Below are positions 47,692-57,122 of a DNA stretch of 64,000 nt, in pieces. A model generated the notes under the pieces. The model searched no databases. It had not been told where the DNA came from and saw only the letters and a program-made list of their open reading frames with translations. The stretch's first letter is position 1. Each line of letters begins with the position of its first letter. The DNA is from Aeromonas simiae (GTDB taxonomy: Bacteria; Pseudomonadota; Gammaproteobacteria; Enterobacterales; Aeromonadaceae), in contig NZ_CDBY01000023.1 in the NCBI RefSeq assembly GCF_000820125.1, positions 62,001 through 126,000 of the forward strand, read 5' to 3'. The position numbers were made by a program, and so were the translations under genes.

Positions 47692-48107
47692 CCATACCTC
47701 CAGGGTATCGCTGGTGACTTAATCAATATTGGTGCGTATGACAGCGCAACCGTAACCTTTTTGCAACAAACAATTATCACCAAGGTGGTAGAAGCGCTAT
47801 GTCAGCAACCATGCCCCCCATTAAGATCAGACCGACCCGCCGCCCATGCTCATCGGGCGTATCAAGGTGGGGATGCTCAGATAAGGAGTGGGGAAAGCCC
47901 TCCTCCATCGCCGGGTCGGCTGAGGGCTGTATCAGCCCAAAGTGCGTGATGTTGACCATCGATAGCCCCGCTCACAAGGCGGCCCGCCACCCCGAGCGAC
48001 GGCGCGCGCATAAGCGCCCTCGCGCCTGAACATCCATCGCTGCTTGCAGCCTGCCGACCGGCCCGCCCAACGCGGGCCGGACAATTACACCACATGGAGT
48101 GAAAGAG
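47692..48107. other. benM-benA intergenic region
   Basis: This 416-base divergent control region has one perfect BenM/CatM-type site at its benM end and a further GTAT half-site at 47736-47739, 31 bp from the first. A hairpin, CCGGCCCGC with GCGGGCCGG (48058-48080), precedes the benA ribosome site. A 76-codon open frame at 47799-48029 is Arg/Pro/Ser-rich and I do not regard it as a gene. Confidence 0.55.
47694..47708. promoter_or_regulatory. BenM/CatM-type operator (ATAC-N7-GTAT)
   Basis: ATACCTCCAGGGTAT matches the T-N11-A LysR pattern and the specific ATAC-N7-GTAT consensus of BenM and CatM exactly. On the minus strand its centre holds GGAGG, the likely ribosome site of benM. Confidence 0.75.
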
Positions 48108-49484
48108 ATGACTGACCAACTGGACCGGCTCGAACAAAAAATCCGGGGCGCGGTAGAAGCCGACCCGCAAACCGGCCACTACCGCTGTGATCGCCGCATG
48201 TTTACCGATAAAGAGCTGTTCGACCTGGAGATGAAGCACATCTTCGAAGGCAACTGGGTGTATCTCGCCCACGAAAGCCAGGTGGAGCGCCCCAATGATT
48301 ACTACACCACCACGATCGGTCGCCAGCCGGTGCTCATCACCCGGAGCAAGGAGGGCGAGCTGCACGCCCTGCTCAACACCTGCTCCCACCGGGGGGCAAC
48401 CCTGTGCCGCAAGAGGCGCGACAACAAGGCCTCGTTTACCTGCCCCTTTCACGGCTGGACCTTCAAAAACGACGGCACGCTGCTCAAGGCCCGCGATCAG
48501 CAAAAAGGCGGCTACCCGGAGAGCTTCAGCCACGACGGCTCCCACGATCTGAAGCCGCTGCCGAAGTTCGAGTCCTATCGCGGCTTCCTGTTTGGCAGCC
48601 TGAGCGCCGACGTGCTGCCGCTGACAACGTATCTGGGGGAAACCACCAAGATCATCGACAACATGGTCGATCAGGCGGAAGAGGGCCTCGAGCTCCTGCG
48701 CGGCAGCTCTACCTACACCTATGAAGGCAACTGGAAGCTGACCACCGAGAACGGCGCCGACGGCTACCACGTGGGCACGGTGCACTGGAACTACCTGTCC
48801 ACCATGGGTCAGCGCAACTATGAAAAAGGCGGTACCGAGGCGGTGGATGCCAAGAGCTGGTCCAGCGAAGGGGGCTTCTACGCCTTTGACCACGGCCACA
48901 TCATGCTGTGGACCCGGCTCACCAATCCCCAGGTGCGCCCGGTGTTCAATCACCTGGCGCGACTGCAACAAAAAGTCGGCGAGGCCCGTGCCGATGCCAT
49001 CGTCAACACCACCAAGAACCTGTGCCTGTACCCCAACGTCTACCTGATGGATCAGTTCTCCACCCAGATCCGCGTGCTGCGCCCCATCGCCGTCGACAAG
49101 ACCGAAGTCACCATCTACTGCTGGGCCCCCAAGAACGAGCCGGCCGCCGAGCGTGCCAAGCGCCTGCGCCAATATGAAGACTTCTTCAACGTCAGCGGTA
49201 TGGGGACACCGGACGATCTGGAAGAGTTTCGAGCCTGCCAGCAGGGTTACCAGGCCCGTGGCATGCAATGGAATGACATGAGCCGGGGCGCCGCCCACTG
49301 GATTGATGGCCCGGATCCCGGCGCCGATGCCATCGGCCTTACGCCGCGGCGAAGCGGAGCCAAACCGGAGGATGAAGGCCTCTACGTGACCCATCACCAG
49401 CACTGGGTCAACGAAATGCTACAGGCGGTGGCCACCGAACGCGCCCAGCAGATCGCCATCACCGAACAGGAGACGCTCGCATGA
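48108..49484 (+). CDS. benA: Benzoate 1,2-dioxygenase alpha subunit
   Basis: This is the catalytic subunit of the ring-hydroxylating dioxygenase that converts benzoate to its cis-1,2-dihydrodiol carboxylate (458 residues). The Rieske ligands are Cys92-x-His94 and Cys112-x2-His115 (CSHRG, CPFHGW). The mononuclear iron His pair is His221 and His226 in [11 protein letters not shown], with bridging Asp218. Long stretches match Acinetobacter BenA ([36 protein letters not shown]); an anthranilate or toluate dioxygenase is a less likely alternative. ATG 48108 follows GGAG; an in-frame GTG at 48099 is possible. Confidence 0.92.
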   Translation: MTDQLDRLEQKIRGAVEADPQTGHYRCDRRMFTDKELFDLEMKHIFEGNWVYLAHESQVERPNDYYTTTIGRQPVLITRSKEGELHALLNTCSHRGATLCRKRRDNKASFTCPFHGWTFKNDGTLLKARDQQKGGYPESFSHDGSHDLKPLPKFESYRGFLFGSLSADVLPLTTYLGETTKIIDNMVDQAEEGLELLRGSSTYTYEGNWKLTTENGADGYHVGTVHWNYLSTMGQRNYEKGGTEAVDAKSWSSEGGFYAFDHGHIMLWTRLTNPQVRPVFNHLARLQQKVGEARADAIVNTTKNLCLYPNVYLMDQFSTQIRVLRPIAVDKTEVTIYCWAPKNEPAAERAKRLRQYEDFFNVSGMGTPDDLEEFRACQQGYQARGMQWNDMSRGAAHWIDGPDPGADAIGLTPRRSGAKPEDEGLYVTHHQHWVNEMLQAVATERAQQIAITEQETLA

Positions 49485-49972
49485 CCATGCCCATTGAACA
49501 GATCCAGGCCTTTGTGTTTCGGGAAGCCCGTCTGCTGGATGATCGCCAGTGGGAACTATGGTTGCAGTGCTACAGCAAGGAGGTCGTGTACTGGATGCCC
49601 GCCTGGGACGACGATGACAGGCTGACAGAGGATCCCCAGAGCGAGATTTCCCTCATCTATTACCCCAACAGGGAAGGACTGGAAGATCGCGTCTACCGCA
49701 TCAAGACCGAGCGCTCGGGTGCCAGCTCACCGCCAGAGCCGCGCACCACTCACCTTATCAGCAACTTGGAGATCCTGGCGCAAGATGCCGACACCGTGAA
49801 GCTGCGCTTTAACTGGCAGACCCTCAGCCACCGCTACCAAAAGACGCAGACCTACTTTGGCACCTCCTTCTACACCCTGGATACCCGCGGCGAGCAACCG
49901 CTGATCACGGAAAAAAAGGTGATCCTAAACAACGACTACATCAATCAAGTGATTGATATCTATCACCTGTAA
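49481..49972 (+). CDS. benB: Benzoate 1,2-dioxygenase beta subunit
   Basis: This is the small structural subunit of the dioxygenase (163 residues), with a cystatin-like/NTF2-like fold. Family signatures are [39 protein letters not shown] and [12 protein letters not shown]. The start overlaps benA by four bases (ATGA). The reductase gene follows after 16 bases. Confidence 0.92.
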   Translation: MTMPIEQIQAFVFREARLLDDRQWELWLQCYSKEVVYWMPAWDDDDRLTEDPQSEISLIYYPNREGLEDRVYRIKTERSGASSPPEPRTTHLISNLEILAQDADTVKLRFNWQTLSHRYQKTQTYFGTSFYTLDTRGEQPLITEKKVILNNDYINQVIDIYHL

Positions 49973-49988
49973 CCGGCGGGAGCAGAGC

Positions 49989-51017
49989 ATGAGCTACAAC
50001 ATTGCCCTCAACTTTGAAGACGGCGTGACCCGTTTTATCCGCTGCAACGCAGGGGAAACCGTGCTGGATGCGGCCTATCGCAACCGGATCAAGCTCCCCA
50101 TGGACTGCGCCGACGGCGTGTGCGGCACCTGCAAAGGGCGCTGCCGCCAGGGAAGCTTCGAGCTGGGTCATGACTACATCGACGCAGCTCTGACCGAGCT
50201 GGAGCGGGCCGCAGGCAACATCCTGACCTGCCAGATGGTTCCCTCCAGCGACTGCGTGGTCGATATTCCGGCCGCGTCCACCCTGTGCAAAACCGGCACC
50301 ACCGATTTTGGCGGCACGCTGGCCGAGATCACCCTGGTCTCCCCCACCGCCATCGCACTGAGCGTGGTGGCCGATGAGCCCATCCACTTCCTGCCCGGCC
50401 AGTACGTCAACATCCAGGTACCGGGCAGCCATGAAACCCGCGCCTACTCTTTCAGCTCCCGCCCGGGGTGCCGTGAGCTGCACTTTTTGATCCGCAACGT
50501 CCCCGGCGGCCTGATGAGCACCTGGCTGGTGAGACAGGCCAGGCTCGGCGAGCGCCTCACGCTGAGCGGCCCCATGGGGGTGTTTTACCTGCGCCCAGTG
50601 GTGCGCCCTGTGCTGATGCTGGCTGGCGGCACCGGCTTGGCGCCGTTCCTGGCCATGCTGGCGCAGCTCAAGGTGACGGGCTGCAAGCAGCCGGTGCACC
50701 TTATCTACGGCGTCACCCATGACGACGATCTGGTGGGTATCGAGGCACTGGAGCAGTGCGCAGCCGAACTGGATCAGTTCAGCTTCAAGACGGTGGTGGC
50801 TGACGCCAACAGCCGCCACCCGAACAAGGGGTATGTGACCCACCACATGGAGCAAGCTCTCATGGAACAGGGTGAGGTGGACGTGTACCTGTGCGGGCCG
50901 CAACCCATGGTGGACGCCGTGCTGACACACTTTCGTGACCAGGGCATTGAGCCCGCCTCCTTTCACTACGAGCGGTTCAGCCCCAGCATCGTCGCCATCA
51001 CGGAGCACGTCGCATGA
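49989..51017 (+). CDS. benC: Benzoate 1,2-dioxygenase electron transfer component
   Basis: This reductase passes electrons from NADH to the BenAB Rieske centre (342 residues). An N-terminal plant-type 2Fe-2S domain has the ligands CADGVCGTCKGRC and a fourth Cys in NILTCQM. An FAD domain (ETRAYSFSSRPG) and an NAD domain (LMLAGGTGLAPFLAML, VDVYLCGPQPMVDAV) follow. Its end overlaps benD by ATGA. Confidence 0.94.
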   Translation: MSYNIALNFEDGVTRFIRCNAGETVLDAAYRNRIKLPMDCADGVCGTCKGRCRQGSFELGHDYIDAALTELERAAGNILTCQMVPSSDCVVDIPAASTLCKTGTTDFGGTLAEITLVSPTAIALSVVADEPIHFLPGQYVNIQVPGSHETRAYSFSSRPGCRELHFLIRNVPGGLMSTWLVRQARLGERLTLSGPMGVFYLRPVVRPVLMLAGGTGLAPFLAMLAQLKVTGCKQPVHLIYGVTHDDDLVGIEALEQCAAELDQFSFKTVVADANSRHPNKGYVTHHMEQALMEQGEVDVYLCGPQPMVDAVLTHFRDQGIEPASFHYERFSPSIVAITEHVA

Positions 51018-51793
51018 GCGCCCGCTTTAGCAACAAGGTCATGGTGATCACCGGCGCAGCCCAGGGCATAGGGCGGCGGGTAGCCGAGCGGGCAGCGGCG
51101 GAAGGCGCCCGCCTGGTACTGGCTGATCTGGCGGAGTATGTGCACGATCTGGCGGCCGAGCTGCAACGTCAGGGCCGCGAGGTCATCGCCGTGCAGACCG
51201 ATCTGGAAACGTGGGAAGGCGCTGAAACCCTGATGAACCAGGCGCACGAGCGCTTTGGCCGCATCGATATCCTGATCAACAACGTAGGCGGCACCATCTG
51301 GGCTCAACCCTACGAGCACTACCGCCCGGAGCAGATCCACAAGGAGATCCAGCGCTCGCTGTTTCCTACCCTGTGGTGCTGCCGGGCCGTGCTGCCCTAT
51401 ATGCTGGCGCAGCAGGGGGGAGCCATCGTCAACGTATCGTCGGTGGCCACTCGTGGCGTGATGCGGGTGCCCTACGGCGCAGCCAAAGGGGGGGTCAATG
51501 CCCTCACCGTCAACCTGGCCTTTGAATATGCCGAGCAAGGGATCCGGGTCAACGCCACCGCCCCCGGAGGCACCGAGGCGCCACCCCGGCTGACCCCGCG
51601 CAATACCGCTCCCCAGGATGAGCAGGAAGGGCTGTGGTACCAAACCCTGGTGGATCAGACCAGAGCCACGAGCCTGATGCACCGCTACGGCACCCTGGAT
51701 GAACAGGCGTCGGCGATTTTGTTTCTGGCATCCGGTGACGCCAGCTACATCACCGGCACGATTTTGCCGGTCGCCGGCGGTGACCTAGGCTGA
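51014..51793 (+). CDS. benD: 1,6-dihydroxycyclohexa-2,4-diene-1-carboxylate dehydrogenase
   Basis: This short-chain dehydrogenase oxidises and decarboxylates the benzoate cis-diol to catechol with NAD (259 residues). The nucleotide site is ITGAAQGIGRRVAERAAAEG, the structural motif is NNVGG, and the catalytic Tyr and Lys are in VPYGAAKGGVNAL. ATARGTEAPPR-like substrate-loop features are seen as APGGTEAPPRLTPRN. It ends benABCD and is followed by a terminator. Confidence 0.92.
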   Translation: MSARFSNKVMVITGAAQGIGRRVAERAAAEGARLVLADLAEYVHDLAAELQRQGREVIAVQTDLETWEGAETLMNQAHERFGRIDILINNVGGTIWAQPYEHYRPEQIHKEIQRSLFPTLWCCRAVLPYMLAQQGGAIVNVSSVATRGVMRVPYGAAKGGVNALTVNLAFEYAEQGIRVNATAPGGTEAPPRLTPRNTAPQDEQEGLWYQTLVDQTRATSLMHRYGTLDEQASAILFLASGDASYITGTILPVAGGDLG

Positions 51794-51805
51794 TCAGCTG
51801 CCAAG

Positions 51806-51831
51806 GCGGCCCTAAGGCGGGGCCGCTTTTT
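51806..51831 (+). terminator. Terminator after benABCD
   Basis: GCGGCCC and GGGCCGC form a 7-bp stem followed by TTTTT, 13 bases after the benD stop. Confidence 0.88.
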
Positions 51832-52197
51832 ACTCGAGCTGTGCCCTCCCCCAACATCTGGCGGGGGGTCAGCTGACGGCATCCGCGGCGCTGCGGCAAA
51901 CAGCGCTCAACCAGAGCAGCAGCGCCACCTGCACCTTCCCCCTTTCTGGGGAAGATGCGGCTCTGGCGCTCTTAATATCGTTTGTAACGGCGACGCTCTA
52001 GCGCGCTACGCCATGATGCCGCACGAGGTGGCGGCACTGTTGCCCCACTCGATGCGGCTTAACTGGCACTCATTGATGGGGTAGGAGCCTGCTCCTCTGC
52101 TTCAAGCGAGCCTCGAGGTGAGCATCGATGGACTTTCGGATGTGGACTAAACCTGCGTGGACATAATATGGGCATCAGCGATGTGCGCTGCATAAAC

Positions 52198-52229
52198 AAA
52201 AAAGACCACTCGTTGGAGTGGCCTTTTTT
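52198..52229 (-). terminator. Terminator of the tRNA operon
   Basis: The stem AAAGACCACTC / GAGTGGCCTTT has one mismatch, a short loop, and T-runs on both strands. It lies about 29 bases past the tRNA-Leu 3' end. Confidence 0.82.
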
Positions 52230-52257
52230 AACATGCTGATATTACAGCATTAAATCG

Positions 52258-52343
52258 TGGTGCCCGGAGCGGGAATCGAACCCGCACAACCAAAGGTCGA
52301 GGGATTTTAAATCCCTTGTGTCTACCGATTTCACCATCCGGGC
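52258..52343 (-). tRNA. leuZ: tRNA-Leu (TAA)
   Basis: An 86-base tRNA with encoded CCA, acceptor stem GCCCGGA/TCCGGGC, a long variable arm and anticodon TAA in GATTTAAAATC. It is nearly identical to E. coli leuZ. Confidence 0.96.
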
Positions 52344-52358
52344 AGAGACTGATTGCAA

Positions 52359-52381
52359 CAGGGCCCGCTCTGCGGGCCCTG
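52359..52381 (-). repeat. Perfect stem-loop between tRNA-Cys and tRNA-Leu
   Basis: CAGGGCCCGC and GCGGGCCCTG pair perfectly around TCT. No T-run follows. It is probably a processing or spacing element in the tRNA precursor. Confidence 0.7.
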
Positions 52382-52387
52382 AGAATG

Positions 52388-52461
52388 TGGAGGCGCGTTC
52401 CGGAGTCGAACCGGACTAAACGGATTTGCAATCCGCTACATAACCGCTTTGTTAACGCGCC
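52388..52461 (-). tRNA. cysT: tRNA-Cys (GCA)
   Basis: A 74-base tRNA with encoded CCA and anticodon GCA (GATTGCAAATC). It is nearly identical to E. coli cysT. Confidence 0.97.
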
Positions 52462-52479
52462 ATGCTCTCAACGAGAGAT

Positions 52480-52555
<76 letters not shown>

Positions 52556-52589
52556 CTGTCTTCGGCTTTCGCCTTGACTGTGACGCAGC

Positions 52590-52617
52590 ATTCTATCGGC
52601 TTGCCGCACTGAGTCAA
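52590..52617 (-). promoter_or_regulatory. Promoter of the tRNA operon
   Basis: On the minus strand TTGACT and TAGAAT are separated by 16 bp and followed by a GC-rich discriminator (GCTGCGTC), the arrangement of stringently controlled stable-RNA promoters. Confidence 0.82.
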
Positions 52618-52682
52618 CCCAAAAAAGTTAATTGACTGATCGTTCGAGCATTTTTTGCCCCAAAAGAGGCGCCAAGGGCGCA

Positions 52683-52710
52683 AAAACAGAAGACCCGGCC
52701 AAGCCGGGTC
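52683..52710 (-). terminator. Terminator after pgsA
   Basis: GACCCGGC and GCCGGGTC form an 8-bp stem; on the minus strand TTCTGTTTTT follows. It lies 26 bases past the pgsA stop. Confidence 0.85.
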
Positions 52711-52735
52711 ATTCCGTTCACCCTCTCCTGCTCAC

Positions 52736-53290
52736 TCAGAAGCGAGAGTGGTAGCTGAGATCGGCCCAAGCGGCCCGCAGATACTGAAACATAGACCAGA
52801 AGGTGAGCACGGTCGCCACATAGAGCAGCAGATAAGCCAACCAGATCATCCAGATGTCGTACTGCCAGATGAGCCCGGTCAGTGACACCATCTGGATGGT
52901 GGTCTTCCATTTGCCAATCCAGCCGACCGCCACCGAGGAGCGCTTGCCAATCTCCGCCATCCATTCACGCAGGGCCGAGATGAGGATCTCGCGGCCAATC
53001 ATGGTCAGCGCGGGAATGGTCACCCAGACCGTGTTGTAGTGCTCGACAATGACCACCAGCGCGGCCGCCACCATGATCTTGTCGGCAACCGGATCGAGAA
53101 AAGCCCCGAAAGCCGTGGACTGGTTCAGCTTGCGGGCCAGATAGCCATCAAACCAGTCGGTCACCGCCGCCAGAATGAACACCACGGCAGCCGCCATATA
53201 AGACCAGTGATACGGCAGATAGAACAGAACGACGAAGAAGGGGATCAACAAGATCCGGAAGTAGGTCAGCAGGTTGGGGATATTGGTCAT
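52736..53290 (-). CDS. pgsA: CDP-diacylglycerol-glycerol-3-phosphate 3-phosphatidyltransferase
   Basis: This inner-membrane enzyme makes phosphatidylglycerol phosphate from CDP-diacylglycerol and glycerol-3-phosphate (184 residues). The CDP-alcohol phosphotransferase motif is complete: Asp45, Asp48-Gly49, Ala52-Arg53, Gly62, Asp66 and Asp70. The start [17 protein letters not shown] matches E. coli; an upstream in-frame ATG adds six residues. The uvrY-uvrC-pgsA-tRNA order is as in E. coli. Confidence 0.96.
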   Translation of the reverse strand: MTNIPNLLTYFRILLIPFFVVLFYLPYHWSYMAAAVVFILAAVTDWFDGYLARKLNQSTAFGAFLDPVADKIMVAAALVVIVEHYNTVWVTIPALTMIGREILISALREWMAEIGKRSSVAVGWIGKWKTTIQMVSLTGLIWQYDIWMIWLAYLLLYVATVLTFWSMFQYLRAAWADLSYHSRF

Positions 53291-53416
53291 TATTGTCAGC
53301 CACTTCAACAGAGAGCGAGGGCGATGGGCGGCAATGCCGCAGCGCCGGGGATCCGAGCTGGCTCGGAAATGCGCCCGAAGGCAGCCCGGTCATTATGGCA
53401 TTGCCACCCGCCTGCG

Positions 53417-55264
53417 TCACCCGTTTGCGCCGTGAAACGCGGCATGGATCGCTTCGGCCATGGCCAGGCTGATCCCCGGCACCTTGGCCAGCTCCTCTAC
53501 CCCGGCACGTTTGACCTCTTGCAACCCCCCCAGGTACTTGAGCAGCGCCTGTCGCCGCTTGGGGCCCACGCCGGGGATCTCCTCAAGCGAGCTGGTGACC
53601 CGCGCCTTGGCGCGCCGCGCCCTGTGCCCCGTGATGGCAAAGCGGTGCGACTCGTCGCGGATATGCTGGATGAGATGCAGCGCCGGCATGTCGGTCGGCA
53701 GGTTCATCTCTTCGTGGCTCTCGCCGATGATGAGGGTCTCCAGGCCCGCCTTGCGGGTGACCCCCTTGGCCACCCCGATCAGCAGCGGCTGCTTGCCGCT
53801 GAGCTTATCCAAGTGGCAGGCGAGGATCTCCTCGGCACGGCGCAACTGGCCGAGGCCACCGTCGATGAAGAGGATATCGGGCACCTTGTCGGCATCCTGC
53901 TGCTTGCCAAAGCGCCGCTCCAGCGCCTGCTCCATGGCGGCATAGTCATCCCCACCAGTGATCCCCTCGATGTTGAAACGGCGATACTCCCCGCTGATGG
54001 GCCCCTCGCGGCCAAACACCACGCAGGAGGCCACGGTGCGCTCCCCCATGGTGTGGGAGATGTCAAAGCACTCCATCCGCGCGATGGGGCGCTCGAGCTC
54101 AAGCAGCTCTTCGAGCTGGCGCAGCCGCTCGGTCATGGTGCTCTTGTGGGCCAACCGTGACTGCAAGGCGGTCAGCGCATTGGTGCTGGCCAACTTGATA
54201 AAACGCGCCCGATCGGCGCGGGTGCGGCTCACTACCCGCACCTTGTAGCCGGCGCTCTGGCTCAGTGTCTCGGCGATCACCTCTTCGTCCTCAAGCGCCA
54301 CATCGAGCAGCACCTCGCTGGGGATCTGCCGCCCCGACTGGCCCGAAAGATAGAACTGGAGCAGGAAAGATTGCACCACCTCTTCGAGCGGCGTATCGCT
54401 TGGCACCTTGGGAAAGTAGCTGCGCGAGCCGAGCACCTTACCCTGACGGATAAACAAGACGTGTACGCAGGCCGTGCCCTGGCTCTGGGCCACCCCCACC
54501 ACGTCGAGATCATCGAGCACGTTGCCGCTAACCGACTGCTGCTCGGTCACCCGGCGCAGCGCCTGGATCTGATCGCGAAACCGGGCCGCCTCCTCAAAGC
54601 GCAGCTCCAGGCTGGCGCTCTCCATCCGCTCCACCAGCCGACCGATCACCTCCTGATCCTTGCCCACCAGAAACAGCCGGGCCAGATCGACTTGGCGGGC
54701 ATACTCCTCGTCGCTCACCAGCCCCGCCACGCAGGGGCCGGCGCAGCGCCCCAGCTGATACATGAGGCAGGGGCGCGAGCGGTTGGCATAGACGGCGTCT
54801 TCACACTGGCGCACCGGGAAGATCTTCTGCATCAGGTGCAGGCTCTCGCGCACCGCCCCCCCCGAAGGGTATGGGCCGAAATACTCCCCCTTGATTTTGC
54901 GCGCACCCCGGTGCACGCCGATGCGCGGGTGGCGCTGATCGGTGATGATGATCCAGGGATAAGACTTGTCGTCGCGCAGCAGCACGTTGTAGCGCGGCTG
55001 GTACTGCTTGATGAGGTTGTGCTCGAGGATCAGCGCCTCGGTCTCGGTGTGGGTCACCGTCACCTGAATATCCGCGATCTGGCTGACCAGGGCGCGGGTC
55101 TTGGCGCTGTCGACCTGCTTGCGAAAATAGGAGGAGAGGCGTTTTTTGAGATCCTTGGCCTTGCCCACATAGATGACGGTGCCGCCCGCATCATACATGC
55201 GGTAAACGCCGCTCTGGTGGGTCACGACCTTGAGAAAGGCCTTGCTGTCAAACTGCTCGCTCAT
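53417..55264 (-). CDS. uvrC: Excinuclease ABC subunit C
   Basis: This nuclease makes both incisions in nucleotide excision repair with UvrAB (615 residues). The N-terminal GIY-YIG domain ([20 protein letters not shown]) makes the 3' cut, a Cys-rich segment follows, then the UVR motif near 205-240. The RNase H-like C-terminal half ([32 protein letters not shown]) makes the 5' cut. Two helix-hairpin-helix motifs ([33 protein letters not shown]) end the protein. Confidence 0.98.
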   Translation of the reverse strand: MSEQFDSKAFLKVVTHQSGVYRMYDAGGTVIYVGKAKDLKKRLSSYFRKQVDSAKTRALVSQIADIQVTVTHTETEALILEHNLIKQYQPRYNVLLRDDKSYPWIIITDQRHPRIGVHRGARKIKGEYFGPYPSGGAVRESLHLMQKIFPVRQCEDAVYANRSRPCLMYQLGRCAGPCVAGLVSDEEYARQVDLARLFLVGKDQEVIGRLVERMESASLELRFEEAARFRDQIQALRRVTEQQSVSGNVLDDLDVVGVAQSQGTACVHVLFIRQGKVLGSRSYFPKVPSDTPLEEVVQSFLLQFYLSGQSGRQIPSEVLLDVALEDEEVIAETLSQSAGYKVRVVSRTRADRARFIKLASTNALTALQSRLAHKSTMTERLRQLEELLELERPIARMECFDISHTMGERTVASCVVFGREGPISGEYRRFNIEGITGGDDYAAMEQALERRFGKQQDADKVPDILFIDGGLGQLRRAEEILACHLDKLSGKQPLLIGVAKGVTRKAGLETLIIGESHEEMNLPTDMPALHLIQHIRDESHRFAITGHRARRAKARVTSSLEEIPGVGPKRRQALLKYLGGLQEVKRAGVEELAKVPGISLAMAEAIHAAFHGANG

Positions 55265-55280
55265 GGTGCTCCATCAAGGG

Positions 55281-55302
55281 AAAAGGCGGCCATGGCCGCC
55301 TT
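55281..55302 (-). terminator. Stem-loop between uvrY and uvrC
   Basis: AAGGCGGC and GCCGCCTT form a perfect palindrome around CATG. A short T-run follows on the minus strand, so it may partly terminate uvrY transcripts before uvrC. Confidence 0.65.
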
Positions 55303-55334
55303 CCTTATGCTGTTTACTGCGTTGCCACTGCCGC

Positions 55335-55979
55335 TCAGAGGGTATCGGCATCCAGCATGCCATAACGAATGGCGAGGTGGGTCAACTCCACATCCCCGTT
55401 GATGCCGAGCTTGCTAAAGAGCCGATAACGGTAGCTGTTGACCGTCTTCGGGCTCAGGTTGAGCTGCTCGGAGATCTCGTTCACCTTCTGCCCCTTGGTG
55501 ATCATCATCATGATCTGCAGCTCGCGCTCGGAGAGGGACTTGAAGGGGTTCTCGTCATGGGAGGCAAACTGGCTCAATGCCATCTGCTGGGCAATCTCCG
55601 GGGAGATGTAACGCTGGCCCGAGTGCACCAGACGAATGGCCTGGATCATCTCCTCAGGGGCGGCGCCCTTGGTGAGGTAACCGGCCGCGCCGGCCTGCAT
55701 CACCTTGGTCGGGAACGGGTTTTCCGAATGGATGGTGAGCACTATGATGCGCACATCCGGGCGAATTCGCAGGATCTTGCGGGTGGCTTCCAGTCCGCCG
55801 ATGCCAGGCATGTTCATGTCCATCAGAATCACATCCGGATGATTCTGGCGGCAGTAGGTCACGGCCAGCTCACCGCTTTGCGCCTCACCCACCACCTTGA
55901 TCCCGCGGACATCCTCCAGGATGCGTCTTATCCCGGTACGCACCAGCTCATGATCATCGACCAGAAATACATTTATCAC
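55335..55979 (-). CDS. uvrY: Response regulator UvrY/GacA
   Basis: This NarL/FixJ-family regulator is the partner of BarA in the pathway controlling Csr sRNAs, carbon storage, motility and virulence (214 residues). The receiver domain has VFLVDDHELVRTGI and phospho-acceptor Asp54 in VILMDMNMPGIGG; the LuxR-type helix-turn-helix contains LSERELQIMMMITKGQKV and LNLSPKTVNSYRYRLF. It lies upstream of uvrC as in E. coli. Confidence 0.96.
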   Translation of the reverse strand: MINVFLVDDHELVRTGIRRILEDVRGIKVVGEAQSGELAVTYCRQNHPDVILMDMNMPGIGGLEATRKILRIRPDVRIIVLTIHSENPFPTKVMQAGAAGYLTKGAAPEEMIQAIRLVHSGQRYISPEIAQQMALSQFASHDENPFKSLSERELQIMMMITKGQKVNEISEQLNLSPKTVNSYRYRLFSKLGINGDVELTHLAIRYGMLDADTL

Positions 55980-56151
55980 CCGGATTACCCCATCTTTTTA
56001 TATTTTTATTGCCCGGCGGGCATACCACACTTGTCTTGCATCATAACGAAACTGATGCGTTTGGCAAACACCGGCTTTCAGGGTGCGCTAAGATCCGACA
56101 CGTCCCAACAAATCAGATAATTAGCGTCAAAAAGCCACGTCAGATATGCAT

Positions 56152-56180
56152 AAAAAAACAGCGCCTTTGGCGCCGTTTTT
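56152..56180 (-). terminator. Terminator after kdsB
   Basis: ACGGCGCC and GGCGCTGT form an 8-bp stem around AAA with a T-run on the minus strand, directly at the kdsB 3' end; the A-run on the other side makes it potentially bidirectional. Confidence 0.85.
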
Positions 56181-56183
56181 ACC

Positions 56184-56933
56184 TCATTTAGCGAGCAGTG
56201 CCCGCACCTTTTCCAGGTCCGCCTGAGTATCCACCCCGACCGGCGGGGCCTCAAGCGCCTCGGCCACGTGGATCTTCTCCCCGTACCAGAGCACCCGCAA
56301 CTGTTCGAGGGCCTCTATCTGCTCCAGCTGGCTCGGCGCCCACTGCACATAGCGCTCGATAAAGCCGGCGCGATAGGCATAGATGCCGATGTGGCGCTGG
56401 AACCAGGGGCCAATCGCCTCGTGGCTCGCCGCGAAGCGATCCCGCTCCCAAGGGATGGGGGCGCGGCTGAAGTAGAGGGCATAGCCATCCTTATCGGTCA
56501 CCACCTTCACCGCGTTGGGATTGAAGGCCTCGGCCGCATCGTGAATGGGCACGCTCAGGGTCGCCATCGGAGCATCGGCCGCCGCCAGATTGTCGGCCAC
56601 CTGGCGGATGATGGCGGGCGGGATCAGCGGCTCGTCCCCCTGCACGTTGACGATGATGGTGTCGGCGGCAAAGCCGCACAGACGGCACACTTCGGCCAAC
56701 CGCTCGGTGCCGGACTGGTGATCGGCCGAGGTCATGCACACCTCGACGCCGCTACCGGCCAACGCCGCCTGCACCCGCGCGTCATCGGTGGCGACGATCA
56801 CCCGCTCCGCCCCCGACTGCATGGCCTTTTCCACCACGTGCTGCACCATGGGCTTGCCGTGGATGTCGGCCAGCGGCTTGCCCGGCAAGCGGGTCGAGGC
56901 ATAACGGGCCGGGATGATGACAACGAAACTCAT
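56184..56933 (-). CDS. kdsB: 3-deoxy-manno-octulosonate cytidylyltransferase
   Basis: This enzyme activates KDO as CMP-KDO for the lipopolysaccharide inner core (249 residues). The nucleotidyltransferase signature [20 protein letters not shown] is at the N-terminus, with [12 protein letters not shown] (metal-binding Asp) and the DVALxAQG-like loop further on. The start overlaps ycaR by four bases. It is the last gene of comEC-msbA-lpxK-ycaR-kdsB. Confidence 0.97.
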   Translation of the reverse strand: MSFVVIIPARYASTRLPGKPLADIHGKPMVQHVVEKAMQSGAERVIVATDDARVQAALAGSGVEVCMTSADHQSGTERLAEVCRLCGFAADTIIVNVQGDEPLIPPAIIRQVADNLAAADAPMATLSVPIHDAAEAFNPNAVKVVTDKDGYALYFSRAPIPWERDRFAASHEAIGPWFQRHIGIYAYRAGFIERYVQWAPSQLEQIEALEQLRVLWYGEKIHVAEALEAPPVGVDTQADLEKVRALLAK

Positions 56934-57118
56934 GGGTTCAGCTCTTCCAGCGGCAGATGGCGGGCGCGGTTTTCCAAGAGCACCGGGATCCCCTCCTCCA
57001 GCGGATAGGCGAGGCGATCGAACCGGCACACCAGCTCCTGCTTGCTCTTGTCATAGTTCAGCTTGCCCTTGCAGACCGGGCAGGCAACGATATCCAGCAG
57101 TTTCGGATCGAGAGCCAC
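56930..57118 (-). CDS. ycaR: Trm112-family protein YcaR
   Basis: This 62-residue UPF0434/Trm112-like protein has the N-terminal CPVCKG zinc-knuckle half and [19 protein letters not shown], the conserved signature. It is always found between lpxK and kdsB in related bacteria; its function is not settled. The stop overlaps kdsB (ATGA). Confidence 0.94.
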   Translation of the reverse strand: MALDPKLLDIVACPVCKGKLNYDKSKQELVCRFDRLAYPLEEGIPVLLENRARHLPLEELNP

Positions 57119-57122
57119 TGTG

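Larger units (their letters stand above)
51794..52257. other. Gene-poor stretch between benD and the tRNA cluster
   Basis: Apart from the benD terminator at the left and the tRNA terminator at the right, I see no gene in these 464 bases. The middle (about 51840-52190) has short interrupted frames and no recognisable element; it may be the worn edge of the accessory segment. Confidence 0.5.

Noticed and set aside
47799-48029. 76-codon frame upstream of benA
   Set aside because: Arg/Ser/Pro-rich composition without domain or good ribosome site, lying within a control region.
48058-48080. Terminator just before benA
   Set aside because: The 9-bp hairpin lacks a T-run and lies in the likely benA leader; it was noted only as part of the control region.
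52258-52343. tRNA-Leu 3' end as the attachment site of an integrated island carrying ben genes
   Set aside because: No integrase gene and no second copy of the tRNA 3' end was found on the far side of the segment.
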